From positions 1-5,898 of the forward strand of contig JACZQQ010000174.1 in assembly GCA_022545645.1 (NCBI GenBank): DNA of 5,898 nt, given 5' to 3'. Origin of the DNA: Acidobacteriota bacterium (GTDB lineage Bacteria > Acidobacteriota > UBA6911 > RPQK01 > JADFOI01). The first letter of the stretch is position 1, and each line of letters opens with the position of its first letter. The notes beneath the pieces were generated by a model, which saw only the letters and a program-made list of their open reading frames with translations, was not told the DNA's origin and did no database searches. Position numbers and translations under genes: made by a program. Below are positions 1 through 5,883 of the stretch, one piece after another.

Positions 1-312
1 GACGCGCGGCTCGGAACCAGCGAGGCCGATGATGCGCAACTCACCTAGGTCTCTAATTTGCCAGGCGTAAGCGACCTGCTTGCCGTCGGGCGATATCGCC
101 TGTTCCCATTGCGCGAACTCAGAGGACTTCTCCCAAGAACCCTTATTGGTGAGGTGGCGCTTCTCCCCAGTCTTGAGGTCTTGGAGGGCGAGGTCGCCGG
201 TGCTCCAGTCCGTATAGGTGAGGAATCGGCCATCGGGGGAAATCGCTCCCCCGTCGACGTCAGCCACCTTGTAGTCCGTTGGGGCTGCTTTGTCAGGCTC
301 TTGAGCCTCGGC
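1..312. repeat. Direct repeat, copy 1 (inside the partial propeller gene)
   Basis: This is the partner of 2015-2329, in the same orientation. The mismatches are at 20, 39, 40, 45, 58, 111, 188, 219, 275, 276 and 280, and three bases are missing next to 54. Nine of the eleven substitutions change an amino acid. The differences lie mostly near the two ends, leaving a 76-base fully identical stretch (112-187) in the middle. Confidence 0.95.
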
Positions 313-378
313 AGATGAAACAACCAAGCAAGCCAAGAACACTGACAACGCTGACAGTGCAGTAATCAATGCTTTCAT
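1..378 (-). CDS. Secreted TolB/WD40-like beta-propeller protein, 5' part only (runs off left edge)
   Basis: The reading frame starts at the ATG whose first base is 378 and stays open for 126 codons to the window edge, so the C-terminal part is missing. The start is fixed by a near-perfect Shine-Dalgarno AAAGGAGGT (392-384) five bases upstream. Residues 1-25 look like a Sec signal peptide: MKAL, a hydrophobic core, then Ala-Glu-Ala before Gln26, an A-X-A cleavage site. Cys17 does not sit in a good lipobox because Phe is at -3. After it come two propeller motifs of ISPDGR/ISPDGK type, each with strand-forming sequence. From Ala23 onward the protein is almost identical to residues 116 onward of the protein encoded at 2674-461, but it lacks that protein's TPR segment. 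Propeller proteins of this class are usually exported and are thought to bind proteins or ligands; no specific substrate can be read. It lies 82 bp downstream of its paralogue on the same strand and probably shares its transcript. Confidence 0.85.
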   Translation of the reverse strand, partial: MKALITALSALSVFLACLVVSSAEAQEPDKAAPTDYKVADVDGGAISPDGRFLTYTDWSTGDLALQDLKTGEKRHLTNKGSWEKSSEFAQWEQAISPDGKQVAYAWQIRDLGELRIIGLAGSEPRV

Positions 379-440
379 CTCAGACCTCCTTTGATGAAAA
401 GGGTTAGACTTAAAAGGAGTTGTTTTCTTGTCATCGTCAT
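375..440 (-). CDS. 21-codon mini-ORF, possible leader peptide or relic of a signal peptide
   Basis: This small frame lies in the gap between the two propeller genes. ATG codons are present at 440 and at 434, and an AGGA sits 8 bases before the second. It ends in TGA at 377-375, which overlaps the downstream start codon as ATGA, a layout typical of translational coupling; the strong Shine-Dalgarno of the next gene lies inside the frame. The peptide contains RKQLLLSLTLF, which resembles RQLLLSLILGLF at the start of the large propeller protein. The DNA matches it at 16 of 17 bases in the block 407-423 versus 2650-2666. It may be a truncated N-terminus left by recombination, or a coupling leader. 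It is too short to be called a gene with confidence. Confidence 0.35.
   Translation of the reverse strand: MTMTRKQLLLSLTLFIKGGLR
384..392 (-). promoter_or_regulatory. Strong Shine-Dalgarno of the partial propeller gene
   Basis: AAAGGAGGT on the minus strand is nearly a full complement of the 16S rRNA 3' end and sits five bases before the ATG at 378. It fixes the start of the partial propeller gene. It is markedly stronger than the AAGGA of the paralogue at 2674, which suggests a higher or independently tuned translation rate. Confidence 0.8.
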
Positions 441-460
441 GTTCCTCAGCCGAGGCCGGC

Positions 461-2674
461 TCACTGCTCGGATAGGCCTTCGATTTCAGACAGCAAGTTC
501 TTCATGACCCAAGTTTGGGAACCCAAGTTCCGCCCAGCAGTGAAAGCAATGCGTTGCCCATCGGGATGAATGCTCAACCCGTAAAGCAGCAGTCCTTCCA
601 TCGCTAACCCAAGGTATTGGGGCTCTCCGCCTTCCGCAGAAATCCGCCATATTTCGAGTGTTGGCTCCTGACCTTCGATTCGGCCCTTGCCATAGAGCAG
701 GTGACCTCCGTCAGGCATCCAGGCCGGCTGAAAGAGCCTTTCTGGTGACTGTACTCTAAGGAGTTCGAGGGGTTCACCCCCCGCGGTTGTCGGTATCACC
801 TTCAGGGCCCGCGATGTCGGCGTGGACCAGACAAAGGCCAACTGTTGACCATCGGGCGACACGGCCAAGTTGGACGCTCCAAAATATCCCGCGTTGGCCA
901 TTTCTGTTGGCTGAGCCGGGACCGTGGACTGTTCGTTCTCTCCAGCAGGACGCGGATTCCCGCGATAGAGTTCTCTTTCGCGGCCGGTTTCGAGGTCTCG
1001 CACCACTATGCTTTGTTCACCATATGGAGTGTCAGTGTCAGACCGCCGATAGAAGATCGCCTTTCCGTCGGAGGACCACACCGGCCATTCCATTTCGCCC
1101 TGGGTCACTTCCGGATTATTGGAAGGAAGCTCCAAGCTTCGAGATACAATAGGAGTCACCTCCCCGGTTTGAGCGTCGATGCGGTAGAAAGCCTGAACCC
1201 CGGGGAGCGTCGGGGGAGAGAGTCGGCCTTGGGCAAGCAAGGAGCGGCCGTCGGGCGACCAATGAAGTGGGAACGCGTGGACCCGAGGCATCGTGAGCCG
1301 GAGCCGGCGCTCCTCGCCAGTTCTGATGGAGCGAATCCCGAGGACAAGTGAATCACGCACCATTCCCCTGCCCGATGCATAGGCCAAGTACCGGCCATCA
1401 GGCGACCAGTCCGGCGAAGTGTCTCGACCTACATGGCTTACCAGCTTTTGGGGAGGCTGGAGTGTGCCGGCTGCTGGGTCAAGTGTCGCGACGTACACAT
1501 CGCTCACCCAGGCGGATTGGCTGTAATAGTAGGAGCCGTCCCCAGTGAGCCCGAGCCAGTGAACCCCGATAGGCGCTATGTCAGGCTTGACCAGTTCAGG
1601 GGCTCCGCGGGGCTGCCCATCAACCACCTGTATTACCCAGGCACCGTACGTGTCCGCACGATCGCTGGCGAACAGGACCGACTTCCCATCGGGCGCCCAC
1701 CCCAGCACGATGTCATTGGCCGGGTGCTCCACCAGAGGCATCCCGCCACTCCCGTCGCTCGGAAGCAGGTAAATGTCGAGCTCGGGAGATTCTTCCTCGG
1801 GCGCGAAGTCATAAACAATCCACTGCCCATCCGGCGAAAACCTCATTCTCGAAGCACTCGAGTGCGTCCTCAGCACCCGCACAGAACTATCCGCCACAGA
1901 GACCAACACGGTCTGGCTTGTCCTGTCCTTTTTTAAGAAAGTCGCCAGAATGTCCTTACCGTCCGGGGACCAGTCCTGGACCGCAATGCACGCAATTTCC
2001 TCGTTGCGATAGATGACGCGCGGCTCGGAACCATCGAGGCCGATGATGCGCAGGTCACATAGGTCTCTCTCAATGTGCCAGGCGTAAGCGACCTGCTTGC
2101 CGTCGGGCGATATCGCCTGTTCCCATTCCGCGAACTCAGAGGACTTCTCCCAAGAACCCTTATTGGTGAGGTGGCGCTTCTCCCCAGTCTTGAGGTCTTG
2201 GAGGACGAGGTCGCCGGTGCTCCAGTCCGTATAGGAGAGGAATCGGCCATCGGGGGAAATCGCTCCCCCGTCGACGTCAGCCACCTTGTAGCTCGTGGGG
2301 GCTGCTTTGTCAGGCTCTTGAGCCTCGGCTGGAGACGCCCTCAGGGCCGCCAGCCGCACCCGGGCTGTACTCGCCTGTTCCGCCTGGTCGGCGTAGTCGC
2401 GCAGCACCCGCTCGTAAGCTTCGCGTGCCTCTCCTCTTCCCAGCTTTTCATAGCAGGTGCCAATGTGCAGCAGGGCTTGTGCCGCAACCGACCGGTGGTG
2501 AGGAAAGTCTTGGATGATCTTCCGGTAAATTTGGATGGCAGCATCCAAATCCCCTTTGATGTCTTCCTGGTACAGACCCGACTGCAGAAGCTGTCCTGCG
2601 CTTTGCTGGGTGTATCCCCACAAGACTGCAACAAACAGTCCCAAAATGAGACTTAAAAGAAGTTGGCGTTTCAT
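461..2674 (-). CDS. Secreted TPR and TolB/WD40-like beta-propeller protein (737 aa)
   Basis: Residues 1-25 form a Sec signal peptide (MKRQ, hydrophobic core, cleavage probably near Gln-Ser-Ala-Gly), with no lipobox cysteine. Residues ~28-110 are TPR-like: a GDLDAAIQIYRKIIQDFP helix pair, then a pair containing HIGTCYEKLGR and EAYERVLRDY. A short linker with Ala116-Glu-Ala-Gln follows. From ~128 to the end there are about twelve propeller motifs (SPDGR at 139-143, SPDGK at 189-193, then WSPDGK, FSPDGQ, WAPDGK, LTGDG, WSPDGR twice, WSSDGK, VSPDGQ, WMPDGG, IHPDGQ). The count fits two six-bladed TolB/PD40-like propellers. There is no visible peptidase or kinase domain, so a binding or scaffolding role in the periplasm or at the cell surface is inferred. 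ATG 2674 is supported by AAGGA six bases upstream. The gene follows a two-component pair and has tandem operator-like repeats at 2711-2754, so control by that pair is likely. The exact partner or ligand is unknown. Confidence 0.92.
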   Translation of the reverse strand: MKRQLLLSLILGLFVAVLWGYTQQSAGQLLQSGLYQEDIKGDLDAAIQIYRKIIQDFPHHRSVAAQALLHIGTCYEKLGRGEAREAYERVLRDYADQAEQASTARVRLAALRASPAEAQEPDKAAPTSYKVADVDGGAISPDGRFLSYTDWSTGDLVLQDLKTGEKRHLTNKGSWEKSSEFAEWEQAISPDGKQVAYAWHIERDLCDLRIIGLDGSEPRVIYRNEEIACIAVQDWSPDGKDILATFLKKDRTSQTVLVSVADSSVRVLRTHSSASRMRFSPDGQWIVYDFAPEEESPELDIYLLPSDGSGGMPLVEHPANDIVLGWAPDGKSVLFASDRADTYGAWVIQVVDGQPRGAPELVKPDIAPIGVHWLGLTGDGSYYYSQSAWVSDVYVATLDPAAGTLQPPQKLVSHVGRDTSPDWSPDGRYLAYASGRGMVRDSLVLGIRSIRTGEERRLRLTMPRVHAFPLHWSPDGRSLLAQGRLSPPTLPGVQAFYRIDAQTGEVTPIVSRSLELPSNNPEVTQGEMEWPVWSSDGKAIFYRRSDTDTPYGEQSIVVRDLETGRERELYRGNPRPAGENEQSTVPAQPTEMANAGYFGASNLAVSPDGQQLAFVWSTPTSRALKVIPTTAGGEPLELLRVQSPERLFQPAWMPDGGHLLYGKGRIEGQEPTLEIWRISAEGGEPQYLGLAMEGLLLYGLSIHPDGQRIAFTAGRNLGSQTWVMKNLLSEIEGLSEQ
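2015..2329. repeat. Direct repeat, copy 2 (inside the large propeller gene)
   Basis: This block matches 1-312 with 11 mismatches and one 3-bp indel, about 96% identity. It encodes residues 116 to ~220 of the TPR-propeller protein. Homology ends sharply at 2329, just at the Ala-Glu-Ala-Gln linker; beyond it the TPR-coding part has no counterpart in the other copy. The left limit is set by the window edge, so the true repeat may be longer. Confidence 0.95.
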
Positions 2675-2689
2675 GATGAATCCTTGTCG

Positions 2690-2695
2690 AGTATA
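2690..2695 (-). promoter_or_regulatory. Possible -10 box of the large propeller gene
   Basis: TATACT on the minus strand resembles a sigma-70 -10 hexamer. It lies 15 bases downstream of the tandem 11-bp repeats, roughly where a -10 sits in PhoB-type promoters whose operator replaces the -35. A start site about seven bases further on would leave a leader of only ~10 bases, with the AAGGA close to the 5' end. This is unusually short and lowers confidence. Confidence 0.35.
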
Positions 2696-2704
2696 GAGAG
2701 AAAA

Positions 2705-2739
2705 TTTCGGGATGGATGAAGTTTTCGTGGAGATTGTGT
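2705..2739. repeat. 35-bp exact direct repeat, copy A
   Basis: This stretch is identical to 5766-5800 and in the same orientation. Similarity continues to 2754/5815 with three mismatches in the next 14 bases. It covers most of the operator-like 11-bp array and six bases on its propeller-gene side. In this copy the plus-strand frame is closed by TGA, so conservation cannot come from a shared protein. Confidence 0.95.
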
Positions 2740-2754
2740 GAAGATTTGGTGAAG
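2711..2754. promoter_or_regulatory. Predicted response-regulator operator: four 11-bp direct repeats
   Basis: Four consecutive 11-bp units start at 2711, 2722, 2733 and 2744. Each ends in a variant of GTGAAG (ATGAAG, GTGGAG, GTGAAG, GTGAAG on plus; CTTCAC-like on minus). An 11-bp period of direct hexamer repeats is the known geometry of PhoB/OmpR-family operators, where regulator monomers bind head to tail on one face of the helix. The array sits between the response-regulator gene and the start of the propeller gene, 37-80 bases before the ATG. Binding by the adjacent regulator is inferred. Confidence 0.65.
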
Positions 2755-2758
2755 CTGT

Positions 2759-3439
2759 TCACTCTCTGAATTTGTAGCCGATGCCTCGAATGCCCAGAAG
2801 GTAGCTCGGATTGGCCGGATCGTCTTCGATCTTCTTTCTCAAGTGAGCAATATGGGTATCCACCGTGCGAGGGTAGGCGTAGACCTCCTTGCCCCAAACT
2901 TCATCCAGAATGGTGTCTCGACTGAGAGCTTGGCTTTTGTGCTTGATGAGAAACTGAAGTAAAGCAAACTCGAGACGGGTCAGATAAATCGGGGCTCCAT
3001 TTTTTGCTGCCTCGTACTTTTTGAAATCAATCTCGACGTCACCGAAGCGATAGACATCGATCCCCAGCTCAGTCTGCTTGGCTCGTCTCAGGATAGCTTT
3101 CACGCGGGCCAGAAGTTCACGCGGGCTGAAGGGCTTGGTGACATAATCGTCGGCACCCAACTCCAGCCCCAGAACCTTATCAATCTCCTGGCTCTTGGCC
3201 GTCAAGATCAGGATCGGTGTCGTCACCCCCGCTTGACGCAGTTCTTTGCACACTTCAAATCCATTCATCTTGGGTAACATGATATCCAGGATAATGAGGT
3301 CATACCCTCCTTCTTTTGCCATCGAGAGCCCTTGCTGGCCATCTTCTATGCCTGTTACTTCATAGCCCTCCAGCTTCAGGTCATCCTCCAGCGCCATCAG
3401 GATGCTTTCCTCATCCTCAATGATGAGAATTCTGTCCAT
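2759..3439 (-). CDS. OmpR/PhoB-family DNA-binding response regulator (226 aa)
   Basis: The receiver domain covers residues ~2-117: acidic pocket Glu8-Asp9, phospho-acceptor Asp52 (ILDIMLP), Thr80 (LILTAK), Tyr99 and Lys102 (VTKPFS). The switch residues Thr80 and Tyr99 and the GADDYVTKPF block are typical of the OmpR/PhoB class. The C-terminal winged helix covers ~128-226, with LTRLEFALL, the recognition-helix region RTVDTHIAHLRKKIE and the final hairpin IRGIGYKF. The length is standard and no key residue is missing. ATG 3439 is supported by GGAGGA (3454-3449), nine bases upstream. It starts two bases after the kinase stop, so kinase and regulator are co-transcribed and probably translationally coupled. 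The likely cognate kinase is the upstream gene. Likely targets are the 11-bp repeat arrays at 2711-2754 and 5772-5815, which would give autoregulation plus control of the propeller gene. Confidence 0.97.
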   Translation of the reverse strand: MDRILIIEDEESILMALEDDLKLEGYEVTGIEDGQQGLSMAKEGGYDLIILDIMLPKMNGFEVCKELRQAGVTTPILILTAKSQEIDKVLGLELGADDYVTKPFSPRELLARVKAILRRAKQTELGIDVYRFGDVEIDFKKYEAAKNGAPIYLTRLEFALLQFLIKHKSQALSRDTILDEVWGKEVYAYPRTVDTHIAHLRKKIEDDPANPSYLLGIRGIGYKFRE

Positions 3440-3441
3440 TT

Positions 3442-5562
3442 TCAGGAATCCTCCCTCAAGTGAAGCGGGAGCCTGAGCGAGAAGGTACTGCCGCGACCTG
3501 GCTCGCTTTGAACATCGACAGTACCCTGATGCGCTTCGGCGACTTGTTTGACCAAAGTCAATCCAAGACCACTTCCTTTGACCGTCCGAGTCAACTCGTC
3601 ACCTCCCCGATAGAAGCGTTCAAACACTTTATCCAACTCTTCTTTATTGATGCCTATGCCGAAATCCTGAACCGCCACAACGAGATCTTGATCTTGCACA
3701 AATGCCTGGACCTCTATGGTCTTAGACTCACCAGAATACTTGATCGCATTATCGATCAAATTGGTCATCGCTTGCGTGATAGCAGTGCGATCCACGTTGA
3801 CCGGTAAGGGCCCATCAATTTTTTCCTGAAGAATAAATCCGTTATCTCGCACTCGATGCTGAAAGGTCTCAACGACCTCGTGTAACAGAGGGGCAAGATC
3901 AAGCTTCTCAAACTGAACTTGTTTGCTCCCTTCATCCATTTTGGAGAGATCCAAAATGTTCTCAATCAGCAAGGAAAGCCTCTGACTTTGTTCTACCAGA
4001 ACATCGTAGTAGCGTTGACGCCGCTCGCCACTCGGTACGCGCTCTGCTTTAAGCATCTCCGCCACCTGACGGATAGAAGTCACGGGACTCTTGAATTCGT
4101 GGGAAACGGTTGAAACAAAATCGGATTTCATTCTTGCCAACTCAAGTTCATGGGTCACGGTGCGAATCGTCAAGGTCAACCCGAATACCAGAATACCTGC
4201 CAGAAGAAGGAAAATATAAAAGTAAACGCTTTGACGTGATGTGAGGAAGGTTTCCAACAGAGGCGAGCTGGGCTGAGACAGCTCAAGTGACCAGGGAGGA
4301 AGATTCCCGACAAAGCTTGTCTTGATCGTCATCGATCCATTGGGGTTCTCTGACCTCAAGAGGGCTTGACCATCCGTCCCCCGGACCGTCCAGGCAACAT
4401 TCTCAGAGTCGGTATGGCGTTTGATCAGCGGCTGCAGAAGCTCGGCCTTGAGTTGCTCCGAATTGAGCAGAAGTCCCCACACTCCATCCACTTGACTCTC
4501 TATCTGCGGGTGCAGCAAGGAAACAAGATAGGTGCCACCTTCGATCTCCAAATTCACTCGTTTGACCCCATTGTCGAGGTTTCCTACTCTTCGCCTAGCC
4601 TGTGCTTGTAAATTGCCTGCTGCATTGGCCTGAAAAGCTAATAGTCTTCTAGTGATTTTTCTTCGCTTTTCCTCTTCCTCGGCTAACCTTTCAAAGGTCT
4701 CTTTGAAAGACTGAGGGGATGAGTAGAGACCATCCTGTGAGAAGATTTCATCGATCGATTTCTTCACTTGGGAAGCAAAAAAGTCATATTGAGACTCTTC
4801 GAGTGCCCATTTCCCCTCAATAAGGTTCTTGTATAAGCCCATCAATGTCTGAATGGAACTCGAGGCCTCGTCCCTAGCCAAAGATAGGGAGCCCAGTTCT
4901 AACCCAGCAGCCACGCCCAGGGGTATCCCGCTTGCCATTCTCGTTTGGCTGTAGTCTTCAGCAATTGCTTGGTAGGATTTTCTAGCCTCTCGGAGTAGAG
5001 TTAGTTTTTCCTGGACCCTGGCGATAGCGATGAGCAATCGTCCTTTCACCTGAGGAGTGGAAGCCTGATCAAACCCTTGTTGATAGCTGGCAAGGGCATC
5101 TGAGTAACTATTCTGTTGAAACTCATACTGTTGACCTGTTCGCAAGAAGGAAGTCGGAGTGTCAAGAGATGATGTGGGGAGGCTCTCGTCGGGACCAAAA
5201 AGAAGCTTTGCAACGGGCAGCTGAATTCCTCCTGTGGTCTCGAGAAGAAAGAGTTCTTCGACCACAGGATGCTCTTTTTTTAGGCTGTCGAGCGAATCCA
5301 CGAGCTGGGAGTCATGGGGCTGCCGCTGACTGGCAATGGCATCGATAAACGACTGCTCGACATCCAGGAGTTTTTCATCAATCGATTTTGTAATCAGCTC
5401 TGAGATCCCACGATGGGTGCTCAGTCTCTCTTTTTCCAGCAAGGCTTGATCATTCTGGATACCCCGAAAAGCAAGATAACCCAGAAGCAAACTCGGCAAT
5501 CCGATACCCAGAAAAAAGTGGAAAAGTATCCTTCTGCGTTTGCCTGTCGAAATTTTCACCAA
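3442..5562 (-). CDS. Membrane sensor histidine kinase with large TPR-containing extracytoplasmic domain (706 aa)
   Basis: A basic N-terminus (GKRRR) precedes TM1 at ~12-32. An extracytoplasmic region of ~410 residues follows, then TM2 at ~446-466. The cytoplasmic part has an HisKA domain with His488 (VSHEFKSPVTSI) and a HATPase_c domain with the N box NLIDNAIKYS (601-610), G1 DFGIGI (633-638), F box FERFYRG (647-653) and G2 GSGLGL (663-668). All catalytic motifs are intact. Within the sensor part, residues ~143-205 look like TPR helices (QQYEFQQNSYSDALASYQQG, then REARKSYQAIAEDY). A charged, probably coiled stretch is at ~285-325, and a possible Cache/PAS-like segment ends near LPPWSLELSQ. 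A TAG lies four codons before the Ala-Asn-like upstream frame closes, so the start must be TTG 5562 or GTG 5559. Neither has a clear Shine-Dalgarno. The gene is the first of a kinase-regulator operon. Its ligand is unknown; the TPR content suggests a protein or peptide signal. Confidence 0.95.
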   Translation of the reverse strand: MVKISTGKRRRILFHFFLGIGLPSLLLGYLAFRGIQNDQALLEKERLSTHRGISELITKSIDEKLLDVEQSFIDAIASQRQPHDSQLVDSLDSLKKEHPVVEELFLLETTGGIQLPVAKLLFGPDESLPTSSLDTPTSFLRTGQQYEFQQNSYSDALASYQQGFDQASTPQVKGRLLIAIARVQEKLTLLREARKSYQAIAEDYSQTRMASGIPLGVAAGLELGSLSLARDEASSSIQTLMGLYKNLIEGKWALEESQYDFFASQVKKSIDEIFSQDGLYSSPQSFKETFERLAEEEEKRRKITRRLLAFQANAAGNLQAQARRRVGNLDNGVKRVNLEIEGGTYLVSLLHPQIESQVDGVWGLLLNSEQLKAELLQPLIKRHTDSENVAWTVRGTDGQALLRSENPNGSMTIKTSFVGNLPPWSLELSQPSSPLLETFLTSRQSVYFYIFLLLAGILVFGLTLTIRTVTHELELARMKSDFVSTVSHEFKSPVTSIRQVAEMLKAERVPSGERRQRYYDVLVEQSQRLSLLIENILDLSKMDEGSKQVQFEKLDLAPLLHEVVETFQHRVRDNGFILQEKIDGPLPVNVDRTAITQAMTNLIDNAIKYSGESKTIEVQAFVQDQDLVVAVQDFGIGINKEELDKVFERFYRGGDELTRTVKGSGLGLTLVKQVAEAHQGTVDVQSEPGRGSTFSLRLPLHLREDS

Positions 5563-5576
5563 AGTTTGCTGGTTAC

Positions 5577-5585
5577 TCTATAGCA
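5577..5585 (-). promoter_or_regulatory. Possible extended -10 just before the kinase start
   Basis: TGCTATAGA on the minus strand resembles an extended -10 (TGnTATAAT). No -35-like hexamer is seen at the usual distance. Transcription from here would give a leader of only ~10 bases. It is an alternative to the more distant promoter suggested by the repeat array. Confidence 0.2.
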
Positions 5586-5694
5586 AGAACCTGCAAGCCG
5601 TCCAGCGCCGTCCTGGCCACAAGGCAGAGGCAATTGCTCGGCAGAGAGTCGACGCCCAAGGGTTAGACTCAAGATCATCCTTGAGGAGTGCCTG

Positions 5695-5883
5695 ATGGAT
5701 ACCGTCGTTGGTTCAGACTTGTTTGGCAAAGCTGTCTTCCTGTTCGGAAGTTTAGGAAAAGAGGCTTTCGGGATGGATGAAGTTTTCGTGGAGATTGTGT
5801 TAAGAGTTGGTCAACGGGGCTCACCCACACTTATCGACGTGTCAGCCCTCTTCCCCAATTTGTGCAAAGGGGATTTTGTCTAA
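5695..5883 (+). CDS. Possible small plus-strand ORF (62 aa), doubtful
   Basis: The ATG at 5695 has a good Shine-Dalgarno-like GAGGAG (5683-5688) six bases upstream and the frame runs 62 codons. The product has no recognisable domain, signal peptide or membrane segment. Part of it is encoded by the 35-bp repeat, whose other copy carries a TGA in the same frame a few codons on, so the DNA and not the peptide appears to be conserved. A small hairpin (5853-5872) followed by ATTTTGT lies inside the frame. I regard it as probably fortuitous. Confidence 0.15.
   Translation: MDTVVGSDLFGKAVFLFGSLGKEAFGMDEVFVEIVLRVGQRGSPTLIDVSALFPNLCKGDFV
5749..5754 (-). promoter_or_regulatory. Possible -10 box linked to the upstream repeat array
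   Basis: TAAACT on the minus strand lies 17 bases downstream of the second 11-bp array, comparable with TATACT 15 bases downstream of the first. If used, it would give the kinase operon an untranslated leader of about 180 bases. The match to consensus is modest. Confidence 0.25.
5766..5800. repeat. 35-bp exact direct repeat, copy B
   Basis: This is identical to 2705-2739, in the same orientation relative to the downstream minus-strand gene. It lies about 205 bases before the kinase start, whereas copy A lies about 30 bases before the propeller start. Flanking bases on the kinase side are not conserved, so the repeat is a discrete element and not the edge of a larger duplication. Confidence 0.95.
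5772..5815. promoter_or_regulatory. Second predicted response-regulator operator (11-bp array)
   Basis: Four 11-bp units start at 5772, 5783, 5794 and 5805. The first two are identical to those at 2711 and 2722. The third has GTTAAG in place of GTGAAG and the fourth GTCAAC, so the array decays on the side away from the kinase gene. The conserved units are those nearest the putative -10. A role in autoregulation of the kinase-regulator operon is inferred. Confidence 0.55.

Noticed and set aside
444..456. CCTCAGCCGAGG inverted repeat after the propeller stop as a terminator
   Set aside because: The stem is only four to five pairs and no T-run follows on the minus strand. Read-through into the partial propeller gene is more likely.
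845..1936. Other plus-strand frames opposite the propeller gene
   Set aside because: They are shadows of the minus-strand gene, with arginine- and proline-rich compositions, no domain and no ribosome binding site of note.
2075..2656. Long plus-strand open frame (193 codons) opposite the propeller gene
   Set aside because: It is antisense to the TPR/propeller coding region, has no recognisable domain, and a similar antisense frame appears opposite the repeat copy at 58-318. Codon bias of the real gene explains it.
2705..5800. The 35-bp repeats as ends of a transposon carrying the kinase and regulator
   Set aside because: They are direct, not inverted, have no flanking duplication that I can see, and no transposase or integrase lies between them. 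The 11-bp phasing fits an operator better.
5556..5840. Long minus-strand open frame before the kinase (GTG or TTG starts)
   Set aside because: It is basic, proline- and serine-rich, without domain or signal peptide, and runs through the repeat element; it looks fortuitous apart from the short LSLTL similarity reported above.
5853..5880. CCCC/GGGG hairpin followed by ATTTTGT as a plus-strand terminator
   Set aside because: The stem is short and bulged, the T-run is poor, and no credible plus-strand gene ends here.
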